A stretch of 64,000 nucleotides of DNA, from contig NZ_FOLE01000005.1 of the NCBI RefSeq assembly GCF_900112255.1, forward strand, positions 124,001 through 188,000, written 5' to 3'. This stretch comes from Flexibacter flexilis DSM 6793. GTDB taxonomy: Bacteria > Bacteroidota > Bacteroidia > Cytophagales > Flexibacteraceae. A model generated the notes under the pieces. The model was not told the DNA's origin. It was given only the letters and a program-made list of their open reading frames with translations, and did not search any database. The translations under genes and the position numbers were made by a program. Each line of letters begins with the position of its first letter. Position 1 is the stretch's first letter. Shown piece by piece: positions 37,537-45,417 of the stretch.

Positions 37537-37548
37537 GTTAGTGGCAAT
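37537..37548 (+). repeat. Inverted end repeat, left copy (GTTAGTGGCAAT)
   Basis: This 12-mer is exactly complementary to ATTGCCACTAAC at 38040-38051; the pair brackets the secreted-protein gene between them. The left copy also lies in a local hairpin, ACGTTAG-TGGCAAT-CTAACGT. Confidence 0.6.
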
Positions 37549-37642
37549 CTAACGTCTTAATTCTCTAACTTGATGTTGTCATCGCATCTAATCACACAAA
37601 TCCATCGGTTATTTGATTTGCAATGACCTCGTTTAGGCTAGC

Positions 37643-37998
37643 CTATCGAATATTGTAGCATTTTTTTGATGGCTGCGGAGATCTGAGGGAAATACCAAAA
37701 TACGCCCAAAAAGCATCACTAGATTTCGTATCTAATAATTCTCTTTCTACTCCATCATATATAGCTCCAACAAATACCCCATTTTCAAAAGTAAGACTAT
37801 TTAAAAACTCATTATAAACTTTCTCGCTTAATCCAAACTTTTTATCTAAGTTGAGAGCCTCCATATCTTTTCTTGAAGTAATTTCACCAACTCTCATGGA
37901 AGATGTGCTGATTTTATCCTTAACAACCTCTTCAGCTTTAGAACTCAAAAAGAAAAAACCGAGAAAAAAAACAATAAAAAACCTTGTAAATTTTTCAT
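37643..37998 (-). CDS. Small secreted protein, frame broken after the start codon
   Basis: Unknown protein of about 117 aa. The downstream frame reads KFTRFFIVFFLGFFFLSSKA, a good signal peptide, then a mature part of about 95 residues ending YFGISLRSPQPSKKCYNIR. The natural start ATG at 37998 is followed by five A's (37991-37995), putting it one base out of frame; six A's would give MKKFTRFF. As written, that ATG frame ends in TGA after 17 codons, and only a GTG at 38056 within the flanking repeat opens the correct frame. It is bracketed by the 12-bp inverted repeat. Function unknown; possibly a phase-variable or decayed gene. Confidence 0.5.
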
Positions 37999-38039
37999 AA
38001 TTATAATATTTAAATTTTAAATAAAAATTGTTTATATAA

Positions 38040-38051
38040 ATTGCCACTAAC
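38040..38051 (-). repeat. Inverted end repeat, right copy (ATTGCCACTAAC)
   Basis: Exact reverse complement of 37537-37548. On the coding strand it reads GTTAGTGGCAAT and stands upstream of the secreted-protein gene. Confidence 0.6.
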
Positions 38052-38536
38052 TTCACATGATAGCATTAGCTATAAAGCAGGAATAAACTACAAATACTTT
38101 ATATACCATCCCCCACTAAAATCCGAAACACAGCGAATAATTGCAAATATTTTTATATTTAATTTTTAAATAACCACACCAAAGTGCAAAATCTCCCCTA
38201 CCCAAAATTTCGGCACTTTTAGGTTATTTTCGGTTTAAATAAATCTGTACACATACAAGACGTTTCTCGAAGACAAAAAGGGTGACAAGCCTCCAGCAAA
38301 AAGTTTTCCACACCTAATAATTTACTGATAATCGACACAATCAATTTAAAATTTCTGGCAACGTGCAGACAAGATGCCACACCTACGGCGTTCAAAGCCT
38401 ATCGCCTTCTCTTTTTCTACCAAGATTCCAACCCTAACGGGTTTAATGGCATTTATCGCCACCAACACCACAAAGCCTTTAGGCTTTGTAGCATAATTAC
38501 ACACACAAACGCGCCCCGCCACATCCGCATTTTGCA

Positions 38537-38573
38537 TAAAAAAAAACAGGCCTCGGAGCGTTCCGAAGCCTGT
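38537..38573 (-). terminator. Terminator of small membrane protein gene, copy A
   Basis: On the minus strand ACAGGCTTCGG-AACGC-TCCGAGGCCTGT is followed by nine T's, 35 bp after the stop at 38608. Confidence 0.8.
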
Positions 38574-38607
38574 GAGAAAAAACGATAAAGAATACGAGAT
38601 TTATACC

Positions 38608-38796
38608 CTATTGCCTTTTTTTCAGCATTTTGAGTATGCTATAGTATGCGATAACCGACGTAAGCATAAAAACCAACGAAAAAGGGATAAACTTTACGTA
38701 ATCATCATAAATGCCTATTCTCTTACTGATATAATTGCACGCAAATGAAGAAAATACAACAACTAACAGTAGTTTTATTCTTTCTGCTATACTCAT
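38608..38796 (-). CDS. 62-aa small membrane protein, copy A
   Basis: Unrecognised protein with two hydrophobic segments (LLLVVVFSSFACNYIS and FIPFSLVFMLTSVIAYYSIL) separated by a short polar loop (KRIGIYDDYVK), and a basic end (KMLKKRQ). Copy B at 40323-40511 has the same sequence except near the N-terminus (MSIAERI here, MNINERI there). A 59-aa relative is at 40570-40749. It follows the frame-broken lipoprotein gene on the same strand. A membrane helper or immunity role is only a guess. Confidence 0.55.
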   Translation of the reverse strand: MSIAERIKLLLVVVFSSFACNYISKRIGIYDDYVKFIPFSLVFMLTSVIAYYSILKMLKKRQ

Positions 38797-38859
38797 AAAA
38801 CTATAATTAAGGGTTAAGTATTTTATTTTATAAATTTAAGTACTAGCATCAATTAAACA

Positions 38860-39700
38860 TTAGACAAAAACAGCTTTGAACCATCTAGTGCTTGGAACAG
38901 AACCTCCAATTGCTCCTCCCAAAGCACCCATTCCAGCATGTCCCCAATTTATTGGATGACCATCTATCCAATCATTTCCTATTGAAACCCCAGCACCTAC
39001 CAACGCACCCATAGCATCCATTCCAACCCAAATAGGCAATGATGGCGGATTTTGAGTATTTTGATGATACTGATACCAATATTCTAAAGAATTTGCTGCA
39101 ACTGCAATTGTGAGTCTAGAAACATAACCTTGATGTACCGAATAATCTAACTTCAAATTATCAATAGAACTACTTGCCTTTTGAATTGATGACTTCACCG
39201 CCTTGTAAGCATCACTTCTATTGGTTAGTTTCTTACTATCCTCAATGGCTATAAACAATTCCTCTACAATAGCAAACTCCTGCTGGCTCAGAACGTTCGG
39301 GATAGAAACCAGTCGTTTAGCATTATCAACATAAGCATCTTTAAGGTTTAAAGATGAATAATTTTCTGGAGTATAAAGTTCATCCCTTTTATAGTAAGAT
39401 GCCTTAATCTCATCATCACTTAATTGCAATAAATGAGTCTCAGAATTATATTGTAATAATTGCGTTAAGCATGCCTCATCAATTGCTTTTAAATCAAGAG
39501 AATCTCCCTTACCTAAAACAACATTATGGTCTATATATTCTATGATTTCATTGTGAGATTTACCTATTAACTCAGGAGTTAGTATAACAGCACCAATCTC
39601 CGCACTACCATCTCCAGAAGAAGCCTTGGGCAAATCAGACTTATTACAAGCAAAAACGAATGCGACAAGCGCAAAAACATAATAAATACTTTTTTTTCAT
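38860..39700 (-). CDS. Lipoprotein with Gly-rich C-terminus, frame broken after the start codon
   Basis: Unknown protein. The long frame (257 aa from a TTG at 39633) continues upstream through SIYYVFALVAFVFACNKSDL, a clear lipoprotein signal with lipobox Cys. The matching ATG at 39700 is followed by eight A's (39690-39697); seven would give MKKSIYYVFALV in frame. As written, the ATG frame stops after 18 codons. The mature part is acidic and helical to about residue 205, then turns Gly/Ala-rich with a glycine-zipper look (MGALVGAGVSIGND, HAGMGALGGAIGGS) and ends RWFKAVFV. It sits between the two copies of the 605-bp repeat. Confidence 0.55.
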
Positions 39701-40251
39701 TGTACAAAATTTAGATTTAATTTTCATGCCTACTATCTTATTTTAGTATCTGTTCGGCTTATTTTCCCACAAGTAACCATAATCAAACAGGTTATGGTGC
39801 TTAATATTATTAACAACGTTGTGAGTGCAAACATAACACACACGTTAATTGTATCAAAATATTTTCGTATTTTTTTTAAAAATAATCACACTAAAACACA
39901 TAATGTCCCCTACCCAAAATTTTGGCACTTTTAGGTTATTTTCGGTTTAAATAAATCTGTACGCATACAAGACGTTTCTCGAAGATAAAAAGGGTGACAA
40001 GCCTCCAACAAAAAGTTTTCCACACCTAATAATTTACTGATAATCAAAACAATTCTTTTAAAATTTCTGGCAACGTGCAGGCAAGATGCCACACCTACGG
40101 CGTTCAAAGCCTATCGCCTTCAATTTACTACCAAGATTCCAACCCTAACGGGTTAATGGCATTTATTGCCGCCAACACAAAGCCTTTAGGCTTCGTATCT
40201 TTGTAGCATAATTACACACACAAACGCGCCCCGCCACATCCGCATTTTGCA

Positions 40252-40288
40252 TAAAAAAAAACAGGCCTCGGAGCGTTCCGAAGCCTGT
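40252..40288 (-). terminator. Terminator of small membrane protein gene, copy B
   Basis: Same hairpin and T9 run as copy A, 34 bp after the stop at 40323. Confidence 0.8.
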
Positions 40289-40322
40289 GAGAAAAAACGA
40301 TAAAGAATACGAGATTTATACC

Positions 40323-40511
40323 CTATTGCCTTTTTTTCAGCATTTTGAGTATGCTATAGTATGCGATAACCGACGTAAGCATAAAAACCAACGAAAAAGG
40401 GATAAACTTTACGTAATCATCATAAATGCCTATTCTCTTACTGATATAATTGCACGCAAATGAAGAAAATACAACAACTAACAGTAGTTTTATTCTTTCA
40501 TTTATATTCAT
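40323..40511 (-). CDS. 62-aa small membrane protein, copy B
   Basis: Near-identical to copy A (38608-38796), with MNINERI in place of MSIAERI. Two predicted membrane helices, basic C-terminus. The duplication breaks off within its first codons, so the upstream sequences of the two copies are unrelated and they may be expressed differently. It lies 58 bp downstream of its 59-aa relative on the same strand. Confidence 0.55.
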   Translation of the reverse strand: MNINERIKLLLVVVFSSFACNYISKRIGIYDDYVKFIPFSLVFMLTSVIAYYSILKMLKKRQ

Positions 40512-40569
40512 AATATTTGATTTAATGGTTATAGTGTCTGTACAAGGGGGGAAACCTTACTCATAATAT

Positions 40570-40749
40570 TTACCTGCTTTTCAATTTTTTGTTTAGCCTA
40601 TAATATATTATAAAAGACGTAAACATAAAAACGATTGAAAACGGAATGCTCTTTAGGTAATCATGAGAAATTCCCATTAATATACTTGCATAACTACCTA
40701 AAAACGAAGTAACAAGTACAAATATACCTAGTTTTGTGTTTTCATTCAT
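40570..40749 (-). CDS. 59-aa small membrane protein, diverged relative
   Basis: Read directly from the minus strand: begins MNENTKLGIFVLVTSF and ends YYRLNKKLKSR. The second half aligns with the 62-aa proteins (YLKSIPFSIVFMFTSFIIYY against YVKFIPFSLVFMLTSVIAYY), so the three genes form a small family in tandem. Two hydrophobic segments; it lacks the Cys of the 62-aa proteins. Function unknown. Confidence 0.5.
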   Translation of the reverse strand: MNENTKLGIFVLVTSFLGSYASILMGISHDYLKSIPFSIVFMFTSFIIYYRLNKKLKSR

Positions 40750-40795
40750 AATAAATCTGGTTAAGGGTTAAATACATTAAGCTCACTATATTTAC

Positions 40796-41023
40796 CTAAA
40801 CCGATGCTTGTTTTCTTTTCAAACTATTCATTCCCAAACGCACAAAATACACGATTGGCAAAAATGGCAAAAAGAACGAAAAGAAAATCCAGAGAAAAGA
40901 TTGCACTTTAGAGTTTGAATTTTTGAGCTCTACGGCAATTAAGGCCATGAGCGAAAATAAAAATAATCCCAGACCTGCCGAAATTACGGAATTACCGAGC
41001 GGCGAACTAATCATGAAATCCAT
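40796..41023 (-). CDS. Small membrane protein, PLDc_N-like
   Basis: 75-aa protein with two hydrophobic segments (about 12-32 and 43-64). The second has the pattern FLWIFFSFFLPFLPIVYFVRL, resembling the PLDc_N (phospholipase D / cardiolipin synthase N-terminal) transmembrane module found as stand-alone small proteins. The tail is basic (GMNSLKRKQASV). It appears to head the minus-strand series of small genes in the accessory island. The PLDc_N assignment is tentative. Confidence 0.55.
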   Translation of the reverse strand: MDFMISSPLGNSVISAGLGLFLFSLMALIAVELKNSNSKVQSFLWIFFSFFLPFLPIVYFVRLGMNSLKRKQASV

Positions 41024-41185
41024 AAAGTATGTTTAAGATTTAAAATGAGCACTTTAGCAAGCTATTTGCCCGCCGTTTTCTGTTGCAAAGTCCCCAAAAC
41101 AAACAAAACTTGCAAGTATTTTTACATTTTATTTTAGGAAATCTGTACAATTAAAGTTCCATTCTAAAAATTTGCGGTATTTCTC

Positions 41186-41193
41186 TATATTTG
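41186..41193 (+). promoter_or_regulatory. Possible -7 element of the GCDH-like gene
   Basis: TATATTTG matches TAnnTTTG, giving a leader of about 55 nt. A TTTG lies upstream at 41171, but too close to be the -33 element. Confidence 0.4.
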
Positions 41194-41254
41194 CCGCCAA
41201 ACAATCTATCAATACATCGGGTTCGTACCCATCAAAAAACATTATTTCAAAACA

Positions 41255-42466
41255 ATGTATTCTACAGAAGAACAAATTCAACGCCGCACGGCTACGGACA
41301 CATTCGAGTCGCCAGATTTTTATAACATTGACGACTTGCTCACCGAAGAACACAAACTTATTCGTGGCACGGTGCGCGAGTTCGTGAAAAAAGAAATTTC
41401 GCCAATCATCGAAGATTGTTGTCAAAAAGCATATTTCCCTTACGATTTGGTACGCAAATTCGGTGACGTGGGCGCGTTTGGCCCAACTATCCCGACCGAA
41501 TACGGCGGCGGCGGTCTTGATTACATTTCTTACGGCCTTATCATGCAAGAAATTGAACGCGGCGATTCTGGTATGCGCTCGACGGTTTCCGTGCAAAGTT
41601 CGTTGGTGATGTATCCTATTTATGCTTTCGGCAACGAGGCGCAACGCAAAAAATATTTACCAAAATTGGCATCTGGCGAATGGCTGGGCAGTTTTGGCCT
41701 TACCGAACCCGACCACGGCTCAAATCCTGCGGGCATGGTAACCAACTTCAAAGACATGGGCGACCATTATTTGCTGAACGGGGCTAAAATGTGGATTTCT
41801 AACGCACCGCGTGCAGATGTGGCCGTAGTTTGGGCGAAAAACGAAGAAGGTCGTATTCATGGGCTTATCGTGGAACGCGGCATGGAAGGTTTCACCACGC
41901 CAGAAACACATAACAAATGGTCTTTGCGTGCAAGCTGCACAGGCGAGTTGGTATTTGATAACGTAAAAGTGCCAAAAGAAAACCTTTTGCCAAACAAATC
42001 GGGCTTGGGTGCGCCGCTTATGTGCTTGGATTCGGCACGTTATGGCATCGCGTGGGGAGCTATTGGCGCAGCAATGGACTGCTACGAGTCGGCTCGCAAA
42101 TACGCGGCAGAACGTATCCAATTTGGCAAACCTATCGCTTCTTTCCAATTGGTACAGAAGAAGTTAGCTGAATTTTTAACCGAAATCACCAAAGCACAAT
42201 TGTTGGCTTTGCGTCTGGGACAACTCAAAAACGAAGGCCGTGCCACAACTGCGCAAATCTCAACAGCCAAACGCAATAACGTGGACATGGCTTTGCACAT
42301 CGCACGCGAAGCACGCCAAATTCATGGCGGCATGGGCATTACGGGCGAATACCCAATCATGCGCCACATGGCCAACCTCGAATCGGTGATTACTTACGAA
42401 GGAACACACGATATTCACTTGCTCATTTTGGGTAATGAAATTACAGGTATTCCAGCATTCAAATAA
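41255..42466 (+). CDS. Acyl-CoA dehydrogenase, glutaryl-CoA dehydrogenase-like
   Basis: FAD-dependent acyl-CoA dehydrogenase of 403 aa. Overall length and motifs fit glutaryl-CoA dehydrogenase, which oxidises and decarboxylates glutaryl-CoA to crotonyl-CoA in lysine/tryptophan catabolism. Seen are GSFGLTEPDHGSNPAGM near 147, KMWISNAPRADVAVVWAK near 178, RIQFGKPIASFQLVQKKLAEF near 287, QIHGGMGITGEYPIMRHM near 353, and the catalytic Glu in VITYEGTHDIHLLILGNEI near 380. It is monocistronic and followed by a strong terminator. Confidence 0.9.
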   Translation: MYSTEEQIQRRTATDTFESPDFYNIDDLLTEEHKLIRGTVREFVKKEISPIIEDCCQKAYFPYDLVRKFGDVGAFGPTIPTEYGGGGLDYISYGLIMQEIERGDSGMRSTVSVQSSLVMYPIYAFGNEAQRKKYLPKLASGEWLGSFGLTEPDHGSNPAGMVTNFKDMGDHYLLNGAKMWISNAPRADVAVVWAKNEEGRIHGLIVERGMEGFTTPETHNKWSLRASCTGELVFDNVKVPKENLLPNKSGLGAPLMCLDSARYGIAWGAIGAAMDCYESARKYAAERIQFGKPIASFQLVQKKLAEFLTEITKAQLLALRLGQLKNEGRATTAQISTAKRNNVDMALHIAREARQIHGGMGITGEYPIMRHMANLESVITYEGTHDIHLLILGNEITGIPAFK

Positions 42467-42489
42467 GAATTTACCATTACGAATACCAA

Positions 42490-42529
42490 CAAAAACGCCT
42501 CTCAAGCAGTGATTTGAGAGGCGTTTTTG
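42490..42529 (+). terminator. Terminator of the GCDH-like gene
   Basis: AAAAACGCCTCTCAA, an 8-nt loop, TTGAGAGGCGTTTTTGT. Confidence 0.85.
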
Positions 42530-42592
42530 TGTTCATTAAAATTTAAAATTTTGATTACGCCAACTTCTTAGAAAATAATTGATGTATAAACT

Positions 42593-42661
42593 TCTACAAA
42601 GATTCTAATCCTAACGGATTTATTTAAAAATCAGGAACAAAAGCCATTAGGTGTGGCATCT
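42593..42661. repeat. Decayed REP-like element
   Basis: TACAAAGATTCTAATCCTAACGGATT, followed by AAAGCCATTAGG and GTGTGGCATC, resembles the order of motifs inside the 605-bp repeats (ACCAAGATTCCAACCCTAACGGGTT, AAAGCCTTTAGG). It is an older, more diverged copy. Confidence 0.5.
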
Positions 42662-42673
42662 TCCCCAAAAACA

Positions 42674-42713
42674 AAAGAAGTCCGCTAAAATCAATGCTTT
42701 AGCGGACTTCTTT
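42674..42713 (-). terminator. Terminator of the amino-acid permease gene
   Basis: AAAGAAGTCCGCTAAA, an 8-nt loop, TTTAGCGGACTTCTTT: a perfect 16-bp stem, 23 bp from the stop at 42736. Confidence 0.85.
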
Positions 42714-42735
42714 GTGTATATTTTTCTACCAAGAA

Positions 42736-44196
42736 CTATTCGGCAGGTTGGTTGCTTACTTTGCTGTGCTTGCGGCCATACGCAAAGTAAATCACGATAC
42801 CCAACACCATCCAAATAATCAAACGTAACCAAGTATCACCAGGCAGCGTAGCCATTACGCCCAACGAAGACAAAATACCCAAGATTGGAAGCACTGGGAA
42901 TAGTGGTGTTTTGAACGGACGGTTAATGTCTGGGCGTTTGTAGCGAAGTACCAAAATACCGCCGCATACAATCACGAAGGCAAGCAACGTACCGATAGAT
43001 ACCAACTCACCCAAAATATTGATGGGGAAAAGACCAGCCACCAAAGCCGCTACGCTACCCGAAATAATGGTTGTAACATAAGGCGTTTGGTATTTTGGAT
43101 GCACTTTGCTGAAAGAGGCAGGCAACAAACCATCGCGAGACATAGCAAAGAAAATACGAGGCTGACCCATCAACATTACCAAAACTACAGAGCTAAGACC
43201 TGCAATCGCACCAATTTTGATTGGTGTACGAAGCCAATTCATGCCCTCGCCTGCTGTGTTTACGGCTACGGCCACAGGGGCAGCATCATTCAATTTCGGA
43301 TAAGAAACAATACCCGTCATTACCAAACCAACCAACACATAAATAACCGTACACACGGCCAACGAACCTAAAATAGCCCAAGGCATATCTTTTTGAGGGT
43401 TTTTGGCTTCTTGCGCAGCAGTCGAAACGGCATCGAAGCCCACATACGCAAAGAAAATAACGCCAGCGGCACGGAACACACCGCTCCAACCGAAATGGCC
43501 AAATTCGCCTTGATTTTCAGGAATAAACGGATGCCAGTTTTCGGGCACTACGTAACTGATACCAAAAGCAATGAAAAGCAAAATCACGACAACTTTCACG
43601 AATACAATAACATTGTTAAAGTTTGCCGATTCTTTGATACCCGTTACCAAAAGTGCAGTCATTACCAAAATAATGAACACGGCAGGGAAATTAACAATCG
43701 CACCCGTAGAAGACCATTGTCCAGTAGCGGTGTCGTAAGCAAAAGGGGCACTCGAAATGGCTTGCGGAACAGTAACGCCCCAGTCTTTGAGGAAACTGAC
43801 CACATAGCCCGACCAACCAACGGCCACCGTAGAAGCTCCGAACAAATATTCCAAAATCAAATCCCAGCCAATAATCCAAGCGATAAACTCGCCCAAAGTC
43901 GCATACGCATACGTGTAAGCACTTCCCGCAATCGGAATCATAGAGGCAAATTCGGCATAACAAAGCCCCGCAAAAGCGCAGGCAATCGCCGCGACCATAA
44001 ATGAAAGAACTACCGCAGGCCCCGAATAGTTGGCGGCTGCTTGTCCTGTAAGAACGAAAATACCCGCCCCAATAATAGCACCGATACCCAACGAAACGAG
44101 ATTCCAACGGCCAAGCGTGCGCTTGAGCGAGTTATGCTCGTCCGAAGATTCGGATAATAGCTTTGTTAATGATTTGGTTGCGAAAAGGTTTGCCAT
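42736..44196 (-). CDS. APC-family amino acid permease
   Basis: Inner-membrane amino-acid transporter of 486 aa with about 12 hydrophobic segments. The N-terminal GIGAIIGAGIFVLTGQAA motif near residue 35 is the substrate-binding unwound TM1 of the APC superfamily, and FFAYVGFDAVSTAAQEAKNPQKDMP near 250 marks TM6 and the following loop. It resembles the cationic amino-acid transporter (CAT/YfnA) subgroup. A hydrophilic N-terminal tail of about 28 residues precedes TM1. Specific substrates are unknown. Confidence 0.9.
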   Translation of the reverse strand: MANLFATKSLTKLLSESSDEHNSLKRTLGRWNLVSLGIGAIIGAGIFVLTGQAAANYSGPAVVLSFMVAAIACAFAGLCYAEFASMIPIAGSAYTYAYATLGEFIAWIIGWDLILEYLFGASTVAVGWSGYVVSFLKDWGVTVPQAISSAPFAYDTATGQWSSTGAIVNFPAVFIILVMTALLVTGIKESANFNNVIVFVKVVVILLFIAFGISYVVPENWHPFIPENQGEFGHFGWSGVFRAAGVIFFAYVGFDAVSTAAQEAKNPQKDMPWAILGSLAVCTVIYVLVGLVMTGIVSYPKLNDAAPVAVAVNTAGEGMNWLRTPIKIGAIAGLSSVVLVMLMGQPRIFFAMSRDGLLPASFSKVHPKYQTPYVTTIISGSVAALVAGLFPINILGELVSIGTLLAFVIVCGGILVLRYKRPDINRPFKTPLFPVLPILGILSSLGVMATLPGDTWLRLIIWMVLGIVIYFAYGRKHSKVSNQPAE

Positions 44197-44340
44197 AAAA
44201 GTACGTTTAGTCTTTAATGTGTGTAATAAATTATTTTGAAAATCTACTTTAATTGGTTTTTACTGAAAAGTAAAGTCCAAGTTGTGCGTATTTTATGAGA
44301 AAGTCAATTTTATAGAAATTTCTTTTCTACTAAAAATACC

Positions 44341-44382
44341 AAAAGGCTACGTTGCTAACACCTATCGCAACATAGCCTTTTT
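44341..44382 (-). terminator. Terminator of the 269-aa hydrolase gene
   Basis: AAAAGGCTACGTTG and CGCAACATAGCCTTTTT form an imperfect 14-bp stem around a loop of about 11 nt, with T/A flanks, 25 bp from the stop at 44407. Confidence 0.75.
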
Positions 44383-44406
44383 CATACATTAGTAATAAAA
44401 ATGAGA

Positions 44407-45216
44407 TTACGCGTGCACCTCTACATCTTCCAAAAAGTGCTTGACCATGCGCAATGTCTCTTTTTCGCGCTCAAACATTCCCATGTGTCCTGTATTGTTC
44501 AAAATATGCACCGTGGCATTTTCGGGGATAATAAATTGTGCGCTGGTATGCACAAAATTGATAGCCGAGTCGTTGCGGCCAACAATGAACAAAATCGGGA
44601 AATTAGCTTTTTCCAGAACCTTTGTGCGGTCTTTGCGGTCGCGCATAGCCTTAATTGCTTCTACTACTGTCGATTTTGGCGTAGCCTTGCCCATATCTGT
44701 TACAAACTTGATTTCGTCTTTGAGTTCTTTGCGGCGGCCTTCAAAAAACAAAGGCGTTACGAACTCTTCCACAAATTCGGCTACTCCGTAGCGGTCTATA
44801 TAATCCAGCGTTTTGGTGCGGCCTTGGCGTTTTTCGAGGCTGTCGGCGTGCGCTGTGGAATGAAATAAACCCAATCCTTTGAGGCGTTGAGAAAACTTCT
44901 CTGCAAAAGCCAATGCCACATAACCGCCCATCGAATGGCCAATCATTACGCATTGTTCTACGTTCAGATGCTTGAGCAAATGATATACATCTTCGGCCAT
45001 ATCGCCGATAGTAAGCGCGTGCGTAAGTGGCGGATTTTTCCCAAAACCTGCCAGATCTACCGTAATGACACGATAGTTTTTGGACAAAACAGGGACAAAG
45101 TTTTTCCAAATCTCTTTTGTTTCGCAAAACCCATGTAAAAGCACGACAGGTAAACCTTTGCCAGTTTCTTTATAACTGAGCAATAAAGGTTCGCCTTCTT
45201 GTTGAGGAATATCCAT
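44407..45216 (-). CDS. Alpha/beta-fold hydrolase (269 aa)
   Basis: Cytoplasmic alpha/beta hydrolase without signal peptide. The oxyanion motif is VVLLHGFCETKEIW near residue 20, the nucleophile is in MIGHSMGGYVAL (Ser about 96), a candidate acid is in ILFIVGRNDSAINF near 215, and the base His lies in LNNTGHMGMFEREKE near 245. The cap domain is at about 125-190. It matches the broad BioH/esterase/haloperoxidase-like group, so substrate cannot be named. Confidence 0.85.
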   Translation of the reverse strand: MDIPQQEGEPLLLSYKETGKGLPVVLLHGFCETKEIWKNFVPVLSKNYRVITVDLAGFGKNPPLTHALTIGDMAEDVYHLLKHLNVEQCVMIGHSMGGYVALAFAEKFSQRLKGLGLFHSTAHADSLEKRQGRTKTLDYIDRYGVAEFVEEFVTPLFFEGRRKELKDEIKFVTDMGKATPKSTVVEAIKAMRDRKDRTKVLEKANFPILFIVGRNDSAINFVHTSAQFIIPENATVHILNNTGHMGMFEREKETLRMVKHFLEDVEVHA

Positions 45217-45417
45217 ACACCTAAAAAATTATTTGTTTCCGTTAAATTGGTTTATATCGTATAATACGATTCAAAGCAAAGTTTTTTTTGATAAAAAAAC
45301 AAGATAGCGCATAATCAACTTGTATTTTGGCTCAAATGCAAACGTTGTAGTAATTCGTTTACTTGATTAATACCAATAACAAACCTCGATTATTACATTG
45401 TTTCCATTAAGAAAAAT

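Larger units (their letters stand above)
38193..38797. repeat. ~605-bp direct repeat, copy A
   Basis: Nearly the same sequence occurs again at 39906-40512. It contains REP-like hairpins (AACCCTAACGGGTTT-type and AAAGCCTTTAGGCTTT), a terminator and a whole 62-aa gene. The part covering the terminator and gene is almost identical between copies; the REP-like part has drifted by small indels. The other 62-aa copy differs only at its first few codons. Confidence 0.85.
39906..40512. repeat. ~605-bp direct repeat, copy B
   Basis: Second copy of the unit at 38193-38797, in the same orientation. It contains ATTGCCGCCAAC (40164-40175), the same 12-mer seen at the end of the peptidase element at 56617, where copy A has ATCGCCACCAAC. 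Confidence 0.85.

Noticed and set aside
38310-38330. TTTTCCACA in the repeats as a DnaA box
   Set aside because: Only one such site per repeat copy and no origin-type gene or AT-rich cluster of boxes nearby.
38346-38537. 63-codon minus-strand frame (MQNADVAGRVCV...) inside the 605-bp repeat
   Set aside because: It consists of REP-like hairpins and the copy at 39906-40512 breaks the frame by indels; it is repeat sequence, not a gene.
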